This document shows positions 16,302-25,700 of a DNA stretch of 64,000 nucleotides, in pieces. The DNA comes from CAVRRZ01 sp963723745 (lineage in GTDB: Bacteria > Actinomycetota > Actinomycetes > Mycobacteriales > Geodermatophilaceae): assembly GCA_963723745.1 (NCBI GenBank), contig CAVRRZ010000001.1, forward strand, positions 744,001 through 808,000. The letters run 5' to 3'. Within the stretch, counting starts at the first letter, position 1; every line of letters starts with the position of its first letter. The translations under genes were made by a program, and so were the position numbers. Below the pieces are notes generated by a model. That model searched no databases. It was not told the DNA's origin and worked only from the letters and a program-made list of their open reading frames with translations.

Positions 16302-17501
16302 TCAGCTGTGCCGCGGTGCCGGGTCGGAGCACCCCAGCGCGACGGTGAGCTCCAGGACGGTCTGCGGGTCCTCGAGGCGCGGCCCGTAGAGCTCCCGCAG
16401 CTGCGTCATCCGGTAGCGAACGGTCTGCGGGTGCACGAACAGCTCCGCCGCGACCTTCTCCCGGCGTCCGTGGTGCAGCAACCAGGCCCGCAGGGTCTCG
16501 ACGAGCTTCTCGCGCGCGGTGGGGCTTAGGTCGTCCAGCGGGGCCAGCACCGCCGTCCGCAGGTCGGCCAGCGCGTCACCGTCGGCCAGCAGGACCAGGT
16601 CGGCCAGTCGCGCCTCGGTGTCCAGGGGAGCGGTGCCGGCGGGCGCCAGCCCCAGCCGGAGCGCGCGGACGGCGCGGGCGTAGGAGGACTGCACCTGCGC
16701 CCATGGGCGCGGTGGTCCCACGACCGCCTCCCGGCCGTCCAGCGAGCGGAGCACCGCCGGGCGCCGGCGGCCCTCGGCGTCCGGAACCAGCAGGACGACG
16801 TGGTCGGACGACGGCCCGCCCTCGGGCATCTCCTCCGTGGCCCGCAGCGTGCGGGGATCGAGCAGGCCCAGGGCCCCCCGGGCGCGGGCCTCGGGCAGCA
16901 GGACGGCGGTGAGGGTGCGCGGGGGCACCCAGTCGGCCCGCTCGGCGGCCGCGGTCAGGTCGACCAGCGGCCGCCCGAGGACGAGCAGCCCGGCCAGCCG
17001 CTCGCGGTAGCGCTCCCGCACCCGGCCGCTGGTGGCCAGCTCGTCGGCGTGACCGGCCACGCTGGCCGCCGACAGCTGGTCGATGTAGGCGAAGACCAGC
17101 TCGGCGAAACGCGCCAGTGACGAGGAGTCGAGCCCGGCGGCGACGGCCGTGGCGCTCATGTGCCGCCACGAGACACGGGCGCCGACGCGGTAGGCGGCCA
17201 GCAGGGCGTCCATGGACCGGCCGCTGCGCGCCTCGCCGCGGCCGAGCCGGTAGGCGCCCTCCAGCGCCGGTTCGATGGGGGTGCTCGCATCGGCGCCACC
17301 GGTGCGGGTGGCCAGCTGGAGGAACCCGCCGAGGGCCAGCTCGACCGCGTTCTGGATGGCCCGGCCCATCTCCCCGCCGAACGCGTCGGTGTAGCTGGGG
17401 ACCTCCACCACGATGGTCGCCACCGTCTGCTCGGCCACGGCCGGCAGCTCGGCGCGCATCGCGGCCGCGACCGGCTCCGGGAACGCCGCCTGCTCCGCCA
17501 T
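16302..17501 (-). CDS. PucR-type helix-turn-helix regulator
   Basis: A 399-residue regulator with a C-terminal helix-turn-helix of the PucR/CdaR type (about residues 340-390; EKVAAELFVHPQTVRYRMTQL) and an N-terminal segment resembling RsbRD-like sensor domains (DALLAAYRVGARVSWRHM). It faces away from the ferredoxin reductase-desaturase operon, with 99 bases between the two starts, so it probably controls lipid desaturation genes and itself. The ATG at 17501 begins MAEQAAF. The effector is unknown. Confidence 0.9.
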   Translation of the reverse strand: MAEQAAFPEPVAAAMRAELPAVAEQTVATIVVEVPSYTDAFGGEMGRAIQNAVELALGGFLQLATRTGGADASTPIEPALEGAYRLGRGEARSGRSMDALLAAYRVGARVSWRHMSATAVAAGLDSSSLARFAELVFAYIDQLSAASVAGHADELATSGRVRERYRERLAGLLVLGRPLVDLTAAAERADWVPPRTLTAVLLPEARARGALGLLDPRTLRATEEMPEGGPSSDHVVLLVPDAEGRRRPAVLRSLDGREAVVGPPRPWAQVQSSYARAVRALRLGLAPAGTAPLDTEARLADLVLLADGDALADLRTAVLAPLDDLSPTAREKLVETLRAWLLHHGRREKVAAELFVHPQTVRYRMTQLRELYGPRLEDPQTVLELTVALGCSDPAPRHS

Positions 17502-17519
17502 CCCTTACCCCCACACACT

Positions 17520-17534
17520 TGTTCGCCGGGAACA
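17520..17534. promoter_or_regulatory. Candidate operator between PucR and reductase genes
   Basis: TGTTC (17520-17524) and GAACA (17530-17534) form an inverted repeat with a 5-base centre. It lies about 20 bases upstream of the PucR-type start and 67 bases upstream of the reductase start, a sensible place for a shared operator. Five-base arms are short, so this is tentative. Confidence 0.35.
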
Positions 17535-17600
17535 GAATCTAGCGCTCGATTCACGTCCTACGGGCAGGTGATTGCGCCTCGCGGTGGGAAGGATCGAGTC

Positions 17601-18707
17601 ATGACCGCGACACTCCCACGCCCGGTGCCCGGCCGGCCGGCACTGGGCAAGGTGCGTGACCGGGTTCTCCGGTTCGCCGAGCTGGTGACGACGCCGCTGC
17701 TGCCCACCGACTACCTCGACCTCGTCGACCCGCTGCGGTCCGGCGCCGACCTGCGTGGCCGGGTCGAGGCGGTCGTGCCGGAGACGCGGGACGCCGCCAC
17801 GCTGGTCATCCGCCCCGGCCGCGGCTGGCGCGACCACGTACCCGGCCAGTACGTGCGCATCGGAGTGGACGTCGACGGCGTGCGGCAGTGGCGGGCATAC
17901 TCGATCACCTCGGTGCTCGGCCGGGCCGACGGCTGCTTCACGATCACCGTCAAGGCGATCCCGGACGGGAAGGTCAGCAACCACCTGGTCCGCCGGATGC
18001 GGCCGGGCACCGTGATCCAGCTCGACCAGGCCACCGGCGAGTTCGTGCTGCCGACGCAGCAGCCGGCCAAGGCACTGTTCGTGACGGCCGGCTCCGGCAT
18101 CACGCCGGTCATGGGCATGCTGCGCAACCGGGCGCACGACGACGCCACCGACGTCGTGCTGGTGCACTCCGCCCCCAGCGCGGACGACGTCGTCTTCGGC
18201 GCGGAGCTCCGGCAGCTGGCCGCCGACGGCCGGATCCGGCTGGTCGAGCAGCACACCGACACCGCGGGGATGCTCGACGCCGAGGGGCTGGCCGCCCTCG
18301 TGCCCGACCTGCACGAGCGGCTGACCTGGGCGTGCGGCCCGGTCGGCATGCTCGAGGCACTGGAGGAGCACTGGGCGTCGGCCGGCCTGTCCGACCGGCT
18401 GCACACCGAGCGGTTCCGCCCCCGCGTCCTGGTGACCGGGGAGGGCGGCACCGTCTCGTTCGCGAGGACCGGCAGCACCGTCGAGGCCGACGGCGCCACC
18501 CCGATCCTCGACGCTGCCGAGAACGCCGGCGTCCTCATGCCGAGCGGCTGCCGCATGGGCATCTGCTACGGCTGCGTCCTGCCGCTGCGCGAGGGCGCCG
18601 TCCGCGACCTGCGCACCGGCGAGATCACCACCGCGTCCCCCGGGGACGGCGTGCTCGTCCAGACCTGCATCAGCGCCGCCGCCGGCGCGTGCGACATCGA
18701 CCACTGA
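17601..18707 (+). CDS. Ferredoxin reductase with C-terminal 2Fe-2S domain
   Basis: A 368-residue flavoprotein: an FAD-binding barrel (about residues 50-150, with QWRAYSITS for flavin binding), an NAD(P)-binding domain (about 155-265, AGSGITPVMGML) and a plant-type [2Fe-2S] domain. The cluster cysteines are in SGCRMGICYGC and QTCIS. Such proteins pass electrons from NAD(P)H to membrane desaturases. The next gene downstream is an acyl-CoA desaturase, so the pair resembles the mycobacterial DesA3 electron chain (Rv3230c-Rv3229c). The ATG at 17601 begins MTATLPRP. Confidence 0.94.
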   Translation: MTATLPRPVPGRPALGKVRDRVLRFAELVTTPLLPTDYLDLVDPLRSGADLRGRVEAVVPETRDAATLVIRPGRGWRDHVPGQYVRIGVDVDGVRQWRAYSITSVLGRADGCFTITVKAIPDGKVSNHLVRRMRPGTVIQLDQATGEFVLPTQQPAKALFVTAGSGITPVMGMLRNRAHDDATDVVLVHSAPSADDVVFGAELRQLAADGRIRLVEQHTDTAGMLDAEGLAALVPDLHERLTWACGPVGMLEALEEHWASAGLSDRLHTERFRPRVLVTGEGGTVSFARTGSTVEADGATPILDAAENAGVLMPSGCRMGICYGCVLPLREGAVRDLRTGEITTASPGDGVLVQTCISAAAGACDIDH

Positions 18708-18760
18708 GCCGAGTCCGGCTCGACGACCACTGAGCCGAGTCCAGCTCGACGACCACTGAC
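18698..18760 (+). repeat. 26-bp tandem repeat spanning the reductase stop codon
   Basis: Two copies of a 26-bp unit (18698-18723, 18724-18749; one difference) and a partial third follow each other. The first copy contains the last two codons and TGA of the reductase gene, so the stop region has been duplicated in tandem. The repeat fills most of the spacer before the desaturase gene. Confidence 0.9.
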
Positions 18761-18781
18761 CCACCGACTCGAGGAGCCGGC

Positions 18782-19978
18782 ATGACCGCCCTGCAGAAGA
18801 AGCCCGCGAGCCCGATCGCGCACCTCACCGCCGAGGACATCGAGCTCATCGGCAAGGAGCTCGACACCATCCGCCAGGAGGTCGTCGACAGCCGCGGCGA
18901 GAGCGACGCGAAGTACATCCGCCGCGTCATCGACGTCCAGCGCAAGCTCGAACTCGGCAGCCGCGCCGCCCTGCTGGTGTCGATGTTCCCGCCGGCCTGG
19001 GTGGTCGGCACCGTCGGCCTCTCGATCGCCAAGATCCTCGAGAACATGGAGATCGGGCACAACGTCCTGCACGGCCAGTGGGACTGGATGCGCGACCCGA
19101 AGATCCACTCCACGACGTGGGAATGGGACATGGCCAGCCCGGCCGAGCAGTGGAAGCACTCGCACAACGAGCTGCACCACACGTACACGAACGTCATCGG
19201 CAAGGACAACGACCTCGGCTACGGGATCATGCGCGTCGACGAGGACCAGCGCTGGCACCCGATCTACCTCGCGCAGCCGCTGTGGAACTTCGTCAACGCC
19301 TGCTTCTTCGAGTACGGCATCGCCGCCTACGACCTGGAGCTGGGCAAGAACCTGGCCACCAAGGAGCGGCGGCGCAACCCGGAGTTCCGCGCGGCCGCAC
19401 GCGGCGTGCTGGGCAAGGTCGGGCGGCAGATCCGCAAGGACTACGTGCTGCACCCGCTGCTGTCGGGCCCCTCGTTCCTGCCCACGCTGGCGGCGAACTT
19501 CACCGCCAACGTCGTCCGCAACCTGTGGTCGCACTCGGTGATCATGTGCGGGCACTTCCCCGAGGGCGTGGAGACGTTCGAGAAGCGGTCCATCGAGGGT
19601 GAGACCCGCGGCGAGTGGTACCTGCGCCAGATGCTCGGCTCGGCCAACATCTCCGGTTCGAAGGCCATGCACGTCATGACCGGCAACCTGTCGCACCAGA
19701 TCGAGCACCACCTGTTCCCCGACCTGCCCAGCAACCGGTACGCCGAGATTGCGCCGAAGGTGCGCGACCTGTTCGACCGGTACGGCCTGAACTACCACTC
19801 GGCGCCGCTGCCCCAGCAGGTCGCCTCGGCCTGGCACAAGGTCTTCCGGCTCTCGCTGCCCAACGGGTGGCTCGAGGAGACGACCGTGAAGAATGCGCCG
19901 TCCCAGCTGGTCAAGCTCTGGCGCATGACGACCGGTGGCCCCAAGGTGCGCCGGTCGCTGCAGGCCCGCGCCGCCTGA
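18782..19978 (+). CDS. Membrane fatty acyl-CoA desaturase
   Basis: A 398-residue di-iron membrane desaturase. Three histidine boxes are intact: HNVLH (93-97), HNELHH (128-133) and HQIEHH near residue 302. Hydrophobic stretches fit four membrane helices. It introduces a double bond into acyl chains, tuning membrane fluidity, with electrons supplied by the reductase encoded just upstream. The ATG at 18782 has GAGGAG about 7 bases before it. The gene ends before a 22-bp perfect hairpin. Probable control is by the divergent PucR-type protein. Confidence 0.95.
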   Translation: MTALQKKPASPIAHLTAEDIELIGKELDTIRQEVVDSRGESDAKYIRRVIDVQRKLELGSRAALLVSMFPPAWVVGTVGLSIAKILENMEIGHNVLHGQWDWMRDPKIHSTTWEWDMASPAEQWKHSHNELHHTYTNVIGKDNDLGYGIMRVDEDQRWHPIYLAQPLWNFVNACFFEYGIAAYDLELGKNLATKERRRNPEFRAAARGVLGKVGRQIRKDYVLHPLLSGPSFLPTLAANFTANVVRNLWSHSVIMCGHFPEGVETFEKRSIEGETRGEWYLRQMLGSANISGSKAMHVMTGNLSHQIEHHLFPDLPSNRYAEIAPKVRDLFDRYGLNYHSAPLPQQVASAWHKVFRLSLPNGWLEETTVKNAPSQLVKLWRMTTGGPKVRRSLQARAA

Positions 19979-20028
19979 CCGCGTCCCCCGCCGCCGCCGG
20001 ACGGGCGACGCCGGACGCCAGGCAGTCT

Positions 20029-20077
20029 TGAACCCCAGAGGCCCAGAACCGCGTCGGTTCTGGGCCTCTGGGGTTCA
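20029..20077. terminator. Perfect 22-bp hairpin between convergent genes
   Basis: Arms 20029-20050 and 20056-20077 are exact reverse complements around a 5-base loop. The right arm includes the stop codon of the leftward small gene (20075-20077). It lies 50 bases after the desaturase stop. It is probably a bidirectional terminator; there is no T-run. Confidence 0.75.
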
Positions 20078-20497
20078 GTGGTCCCTCGCGGCGGCGGGCT
20101 CTTCGCGCCGGACGAGAGTGTCGAGACGACGCCCCATCACCGCCCCTTCCGGCAGCAATACCGAGAGCTCACGCAGCTCATCGAAGGTGCCCGCCACCAG
20201 CTCGGCGAAGGCACCCTCGCCGATGGTCAGCGGCCCGAGGCCGGCGGCGGCGGCGTGGCTCTCGATCGCCAGCCGGACGTCGTCGGCCGACAGGTCCAGG
20301 TCACGGACGAGCGCGGACGTGGTCGCCCGTCGCGAGCTCATGCCGGTGAAGGCGCGGCCGCAGCCGCAGCCGCCGTCGGGATTGGCCCGATCGGTCGCGC
20401 ACACGTCACCGATCAACACCAGTTCTCCCTCCGTCGCGAAGCAGAAATCGCCCGGGCTATCGCCCTGGCCCTGTCGGGTTGCCGTCAGCAGTCGCAT
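20075..20497 (-). CDS. Conserved hypothetical protein with Cys-rich centre
   Basis: A 140-residue soluble protein starting MRLLTATRQGQG. I recognise the type as an uncharacterised actinobacterial protein but cannot name a function. It contains a conserved FCFATEGELVLIGDVCATD segment followed by GGCGCGRAFTG, where the cysteines could bind metal, and a C-terminal ELSVLLPEGAVMGRR. The ATG at 20497 is preferred; the longer frame to 20632 overlaps the divergent GNAT gene and is Arg/Pro-rich. Its stop codon is embedded in the terminator hairpin. Confidence 0.7.
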   Translation of the reverse strand: MRLLTATRQGQGDSPGDFCFATEGELVLIGDVCATDRANPDGGCGCGRAFTGMSSRRATTSALVRDLDLSADDVRLAIESHAAAAGLGPLTIGEGAFAELVAGTFDELRELSVLLPEGAVMGRRLDTLVRREEPAAARDH

Positions 20498-20559
20498 CCC
20501 TGCACCGTGCCAGTGGGGTGAGACATCTCGGTTGCGGCCTGTGGACGAAGGCTGCTGCG

Positions 20560-21342
20560 ATGTTCCACGTGGATCCGATGGCCGTGCGCGCGGCGTTCGA
20601 CGACCAGATGCGGCGGAACGTCCCGGCCTCACCCGGAGCCCGGGTGGAGCGGGACGCCCGGATCACCCGGCAGGTCGCGGACGACGGGGCATGGGCGGCG
20701 GTGGTGTGGAGCGACCTCTCGCCGGCGGACGCCGACCAGGTCATCGCGGCGGAGCTGGCCCGGGCCGGCGGGGCCTGGTTCGAGTGGAAGCAGTACGCCC
20801 ACGACCGGCCGGCCGACCTCGCCGACCGGCTGACCGCGGCGGGGCTGGAGGCCGACCCGGCCGAGACGGTGCTGGTGGCCGAGCTCGCGACGCTGCACCT
20901 GCCCGTAGAGGCGCCGCCCGGCGTCCGGCTGGCGGTCGTGGACGACGAAGCAGGGCTCTCGGCGATGCTGGACGTGTCGCTCGCGGTGTTCGGCGAGGTG
21001 CACCCGGGCACCCGCGACGCCGTGCTGCGTTCACTGGCGCACGAACCGCGCCCGATCGAGGCCGTGGTGGCGTGGGCGGGCGAAGCACCGGTGTCGGCGG
21101 GGCGGGTCGAGTTCCACGAGGGCACGGAGTTCGCGAGCCTCTGGGGCGGCGGAACGCTGCCGGACTGGCGGGGACGAGGCGTGTTCACGGCGCTGGTGGC
21201 CTGGCGGGCCGAGCGCGCCCGCGAGCGCGGCTACCGGTTCCTGCAGGTGGACGCGATGCCCACGAGCCGACCGATCCTCGAGCGGCTCGGCTTCGTGCCG
21301 CTGGTCGAGACCACGCCGTGGATGCGGCCCGGTCAGGCGTGA
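20560..21342 (+). CDS. GNAT family N-acetyltransferase
   Basis: A 260-residue protein whose C-terminal half carries the GNAT acetyl-CoA site: the beta-bulge region LWGGGTLPDWRGRGVFTALV (motif A, RGRG pyrophosphate loop) and FLQVDAMPTSRPILERLGF (motif B). The N-terminal ~100 residues are a degenerate GNAT-like domain. The substrate is unknown. The ATG at 20560 is used; an ATG at 20578 is possible. The start region overlaps a parS-like palindrome (20562-20575). The last 10 bases overlap the 3' end of the convergent CoA-transferase gene. Confidence 0.85.
   Translation: MFHVDPMAVRAAFDDQMRRNVPASPGARVERDARITRQVADDGAWAAVVWSDLSPADADQVIAAELARAGGAWFEWKQYAHDRPADLADRLTAAGLEADPAETVLVAELATLHLPVEAPPGVRLAVVDDEAGLSAMLDVSLAVFGEVHPGTRDAVLRSLAHEPRPIEAVVAWAGEAPVSAGRVEFHEGTEFASLWGGGTLPDWRGRGVFTALVAWRAERARERGYRFLQVDAMPTSRPILERLGFVPLVETTPWMRPGQA
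20562..20575. promoter_or_regulatory. Near-parS sequence at the GNAT start
   Basis: GTTCCACGTGGATC differs by one base from the perfect 14-mer found at 8834, 42306 and 57448. It lies directly after the start codon of the GNAT gene. ParB affinity is probably reduced; it is recorded as a candidate only. Confidence 0.4.
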
Positions 21343-22676
21343 GGCGCGTCCAGCCAGGCGGGCGCCGACTCGTCCGGGAGCCGCGCCGCGTGCGTCCAGG
21401 TCGGTGAGCCGGGCGGGCGGACGACGGTGACCGGCCCCCGCGGGCTCGGGAGGTCGACCAGGTAGAGAGCCGGGTCGATGTCGGTACCGGTGGTCTGCGG
21501 CGGAACCCGGCCGGCGGCCAGCAGCCCGTGCGCCGTGCGGGCCAGGGAGAGCTCACCGTGCCAGCCGCCGCCCTGCTCGCGCTGCCCCACCAGGGCCGAG
21601 AGGACGGTCGCCGCCGCGAGGTGACCGGTGGCGTGGTCGAGTGCCTGAGCCGGCAGGACACCGGGCGCGCCGTCGCCAGCGCAGGCGTCGGCGATCCCGG
21701 TGGCGGCCTGGACGAGGGAGTCGAAGCCCCGCCGGTCGCCCCACGGGCCGGTCGTCCCCCACGCCGACAAGCGGACGACGACGAGGTGCGGGTGCCGCTC
21801 GGCGAGCGCGGCGAGGTCGAGCCCGAAGCGCTCGAGCGCGCCCGGTCGGTAGCCCTGGACGACGACGTCGGCGCCGGCCAGCAGCTCCTCGACCGTGCGC
21901 CGGTTCCCCGGGGAGCCGAGGTCGAGGGCGACATGTCGCTTGCCGGCACCGGTGTCGAGCAGGCCGCCGAGGTCGTCGGGCCGGGCGGGATCGTCGACTC
22001 GCAGGACGTCGGCGCCGTGGGAGGCGAGCGTGCGGGTGGCGACGGGCCCGGCGATGACGCGGGTCAGGTCGAGCACGCGCGGCCGGTGCGGCGCGGGGTC
22101 CCGGACGGGGCCGTCGGTCACCCGCTCCAGGCTCAGCAGCGGCTCCCCGGCGACCGCCCGGCCCTGCGGGGAGGCGGCCCACTCCGCCCCGGTGCGGACG
22201 GCTGCCGCCGCGCCACCGGCCGCGACGACGGCGGACTCCAGCTCGCCTGCCGACCGGTCGGCGATGAGCCGGCCGACCGAATCGGGGTCGTCGTCGCGGG
22301 CGCCCAGCGCGCGGAGCGCGGCCGCCCGGTGGTGCGGGTAGTTGCCGTGCAGCCGCAGCCAGCCGTCGGCGGTGCGCCAGAACCGCGACAGCGGCGCGAA
22401 GCCGGGCCCGACCGGCCGGCCGGCGAGCCGCACGTACCGCTCGCTGCGGAAGGCCAGGCCGACGTGGGCGGCGTCGATCCGAACCCGCCCGGCCGGTTGC
22501 CCCGCGAGCAGCCGCGCGGCGACGAGCTGGGTGGCGACGGCACCGAGGGCCAGGTCGCCGACCGGCAAGGGACTCCGGAGTCCGGTCGCCCGCTCGACGA
22601 CGAGCTCGGGAGGGGCCGCCGGAAGCCCCAGCGCCGCCCAGGCCTCGGCCAGCACTGTGAAGGGGGCGCTCCTCAC
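21333..22676 (-). CDS. CaiB/BaiF-type CoA transferase, apparently permuted
   Basis: A 447-residue family III CoA transferase. The elements normally at the N-terminus of this family, VLDLTRVIAGPVATRTLASH, KRHVALDL, GYRPGALERFGLDL and SAWGTTGP...FDSLVQAATG, begin only at about residue 206. The first ~200 residues contain AAHVGLAFRSERYVRLAG and FWRTADGWLRLHG, which resemble the usual C-terminal part. The order of the two halves thus looks circularly permuted, or the protein is a fusion. Such enzymes move CoA between carboxylic acids. The start is a GTG at 22676; the gene lies downstream of dnaB on the same strand. Confidence 0.85.
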   Translation of the reverse strand: MRSAPFTVLAEAWAALGLPAAPPELVVERATGLRSPLPVGDLALGAVATQLVAARLLAGQPAGRVRIDAAHVGLAFRSERYVRLAGRPVGPGFAPLSRFWRTADGWLRLHGNYPHHRAAALRALGARDDDPDSVGRLIADRSAGELESAVVAAGGAAAAVRTGAEWAASPQGRAVAGEPLLSLERVTDGPVRDPAPHRPRVLDLTRVIAGPVATRTLASHGADVLRVDDPARPDDLGGLLDTGAGKRHVALDLGSPGNRRTVEELLAGADVVVQGYRPGALERFGLDLAALAERHPHLVVVRLSAWGTTGPWGDRRGFDSLVQAATGIADACAGDGAPGVLPAQALDHATGHLAAATVLSALVGQREQGGGWHGELSLARTAHGLLAAGRVPPQTTGTDIDPALYLVDLPSPRGPVTVVRPPGSPTWTHAARLPDESAPAWLDAPHA

Positions 22677-22719
22677 GATGGCAGTCTGCCGTGCGCGAGC
22701 GCCGTCAGGTGGCGGCTTC

Positions 22720-25700
22720 TCAGGTGGCCATGTCCACGAAGCGGCTGTAGTGACCCTGGAACGCGACCGTGACGTTGGCGGTAGGCCCGTTGCGGTGCTT
22801 GACCAGCATGATGTCGGCCTCGCCGGCCCGCGGGGACTCCTTCTCGTACATGTCCTCGCGGTGGATCATCATCACCATATCCGCGTCCTGCTCGATACTG
22901 TTGTGCACAACGATTCCCTCGGCGACGAAGTTGTGGCCACCGAGAACTGTGCCGTCGTAGACCTCCTCGACGGCGCCCTGCTCGACGGACACGATCTCGT
23001 CCCACAGCAGGTCGTTGACCGCCTGCATCTCCAGGTCCGAGTCGCCCAGGATCTCGGCGATCCGGCCGAGCCGCTCACGACTCGGCGCGTGCTTCCACAT
23101 CGTGCTGCCACAGAAGGCGCTGTTCATCGCTGCGGCGAACGCCCGATGGCTCATCCCCTGCTCCGCAAGGACGTCTCGCACACGGTTCCACACCTCGACG
23201 GGGATCGTGTCGACGTTCGGATTGCCCGAAACTCCGCGGACGATCTCCAGCAGCCGCTCTGCCGACTCCCCACGCGCCCCGTGGACACCGATCTCACCGA
23301 GGAAGCGGCGCTGGTCGTCGCAGCCGCTGATGTCGAGGGTCCAGCCGTCGCGGTAGCCGGTCTTCTTCACCCGACGGATGCGGCACGAGATGCCGAACCG
23401 GAGCAGGAGCCGAGACGCGTCGTCGACGAGTTGCCGGCTGGTCGAGGCGTAGTAGACCCGCCCGCCACGGCCGTTCTTGTTGACCGTGACGGAACCGTCA
23501 GTGGCCCACAGATGGCGCAGGAACAAAGCGATCTGCTTCTTGGGCAGGGAAAACACCGGTTCGGGCACGAACTTCTCATGACTGCGAAGGCCGAACAGGC
23601 CCAGCTCGTCCAGCCAGGCGGCGATCGGATTTTGCTTGCCGTGGGTCAGAGGGAACGGCGCGCGCAGACGCAGGGTCGTGCATCGGGCCGCCGCGTATTC
23701 GTCGCGCACGGCCACGACGCCGAAGTGGAGAGCTGCCGCGGTCACGGCCCTCAGGTTCGCCTCATCGATGGACGCGTAGCGCAGCGGCTGCCGCTTCACG
23801 AAGCTGCCGTCGCCGATGAGGTGCGCCAGGAGGACGGCCTTCTCGTCCTCCCACACGGTCATCCGGTCAGGCGCCGGCACGTGCCGCGGGACAGCGATCC
23901 GGTCACCAGGCGCGAGCTCCCCGAGGGGGCGGAATCCGTCGAAGGTCAGGAAGGGGTGGTTGGCCGTCGCCCGCACCGTCTTGCCCGAGGACGTGGTCAG
24001 CTGCAGCACCGGCTTGCGCCCGGTCGAGAACACGTGAGTGAGGTGCCGTCGGACGTAGCGCAGATTGTCGTCGAGGGACCAGACGGGGACGTCCTTCTCA
24101 CCGCTCTCGAACAGCTCGCCCATCGTGACCTCGGCACCGGTGTCGGCCCGGAGGATGCGGGTGTCCGCCGTCAGGCAGCCCGACTCGCGAAGGTCGGAGA
24201 GCATCGGCTTCTTGTCCTGACGCTGCTCGGAACCACGGTTGAGCTGCGACATGGCGATGACCGGCACCTCGAGTTCCTTGGCGAGCAGCTTCAGGGCACG
24301 GGAGAACTCCGAGACCTCCTGCTGGCGGCTCTCGACGCGCTTGCCCGACGTCATGAGCTGGAGGTAGTCGATGACGACGAGCTTGAGGTCGTTGCGCTGC
24401 TTGAGCCGCCGCGCCTTGGCCCGGATCTCCATCATCGTCATGTTGGGCGAGTCGTCGATGTAGAGCGGGGCGTCGGCCACCTCACCCATCCGCCGGGCCA
24501 GCTTCGACCAGTCCTCGTCGGACAGCGAGCCGGCGCGCATGTGGTGCAGCGGCACCTTCGCCTCGGCCGACAGCAGACGCATCGTGATCTCGTGCTTTGA
24601 CATTTCCAAGGAGAAGATGCAGGTCGCCTGGTGGTTCTTGACCGCGGCGGACCGCGCGATGTCCAGACCCAGGGTCGAGTTGTGCGTCGGGATGAAGCTG
24701 CGTCCGGCCAGGAACAGCGAGTCGGGGGCGTCCACCTGGATGCACCGCACCGGAACGCTCGCGATCGGCCGGACCTCGGTGATGAAGCGGGCGCCGCGCG
24801 CGGTGAACGAGCGAGCGCCCCGCTCCTTGTGCACGAGCTTCTTGCGCTCGAGCCGGAACACCTCGTCGTCGGTGCTGAACGTCAACGTGTAGCAGGTGGA
24901 CGAGTCCTCGGAACGGCCGCGGACGCGCTTGGTGCTCATCCGCACCCGGTGCCCGAGACCGGCGATCAGCTCGCGAGCGTCCTCGGCAAGCCGCCGGTTG
25001 GTGACGGCGAACTGCACGACCCCGCTGGGTGCCACGGTGCCGTCGGTGTCGAGCAGCCCGGCGAGGAGCGCGCGCCGCTGCGCCAGCGACGCCCGCAGAT
25101 AGGTCGTGGGGATGTGCTTGTTGCCGAGGACCCCCAGGGTGCGGAGGCGACCGACGACGGTCCCGGTCTCGTCACGGCACGCCTGGCACTGCGCCATGCC
25201 GGAGGACGGTCCACCGCAGTCCGGGCAGGTCGCACGGCGTCCGACGCCACCGCTGGCCCGCAGCCTACCGCCGCAGGTCTTTCCGCAGGTCTTTCCGCAG
25301 GTCTGTACCTGCGACGTCCTGGGCACGAACAGCTTGCCGCACATGGGGCACGGGCGCGCCTCAGGCTCGGCGCGGAACGGCAGCCGCAAGGCGTAGCGCC
25401 GGTCGACGTTGGTCGGCACCACGACCAGACCGTCGGCCTCGATGTGCATCGCGATCTCGGGGTCCGCGCTGGTGAAGTGCGCCGCCGCAGACGTGCCGTC
25501 GCCCAGCCAGACACCGAGGGCGTACGGCGGCAGGGGGAGGTCTGCCTCCGGCAGCTCAAGCGGCGCGCAGTTGGTCACCGAGTGGTTGAGGCCGCCGTCC
25601 TTGGTCGCCAGCCGGACGGTACGGGCGATCTCCTCGGTGGTGCGTACCTCGGCGAACGTGCGCTGGTTGCGGTAGCGGTTGTAGCCGGTCGCCGCCTGCT

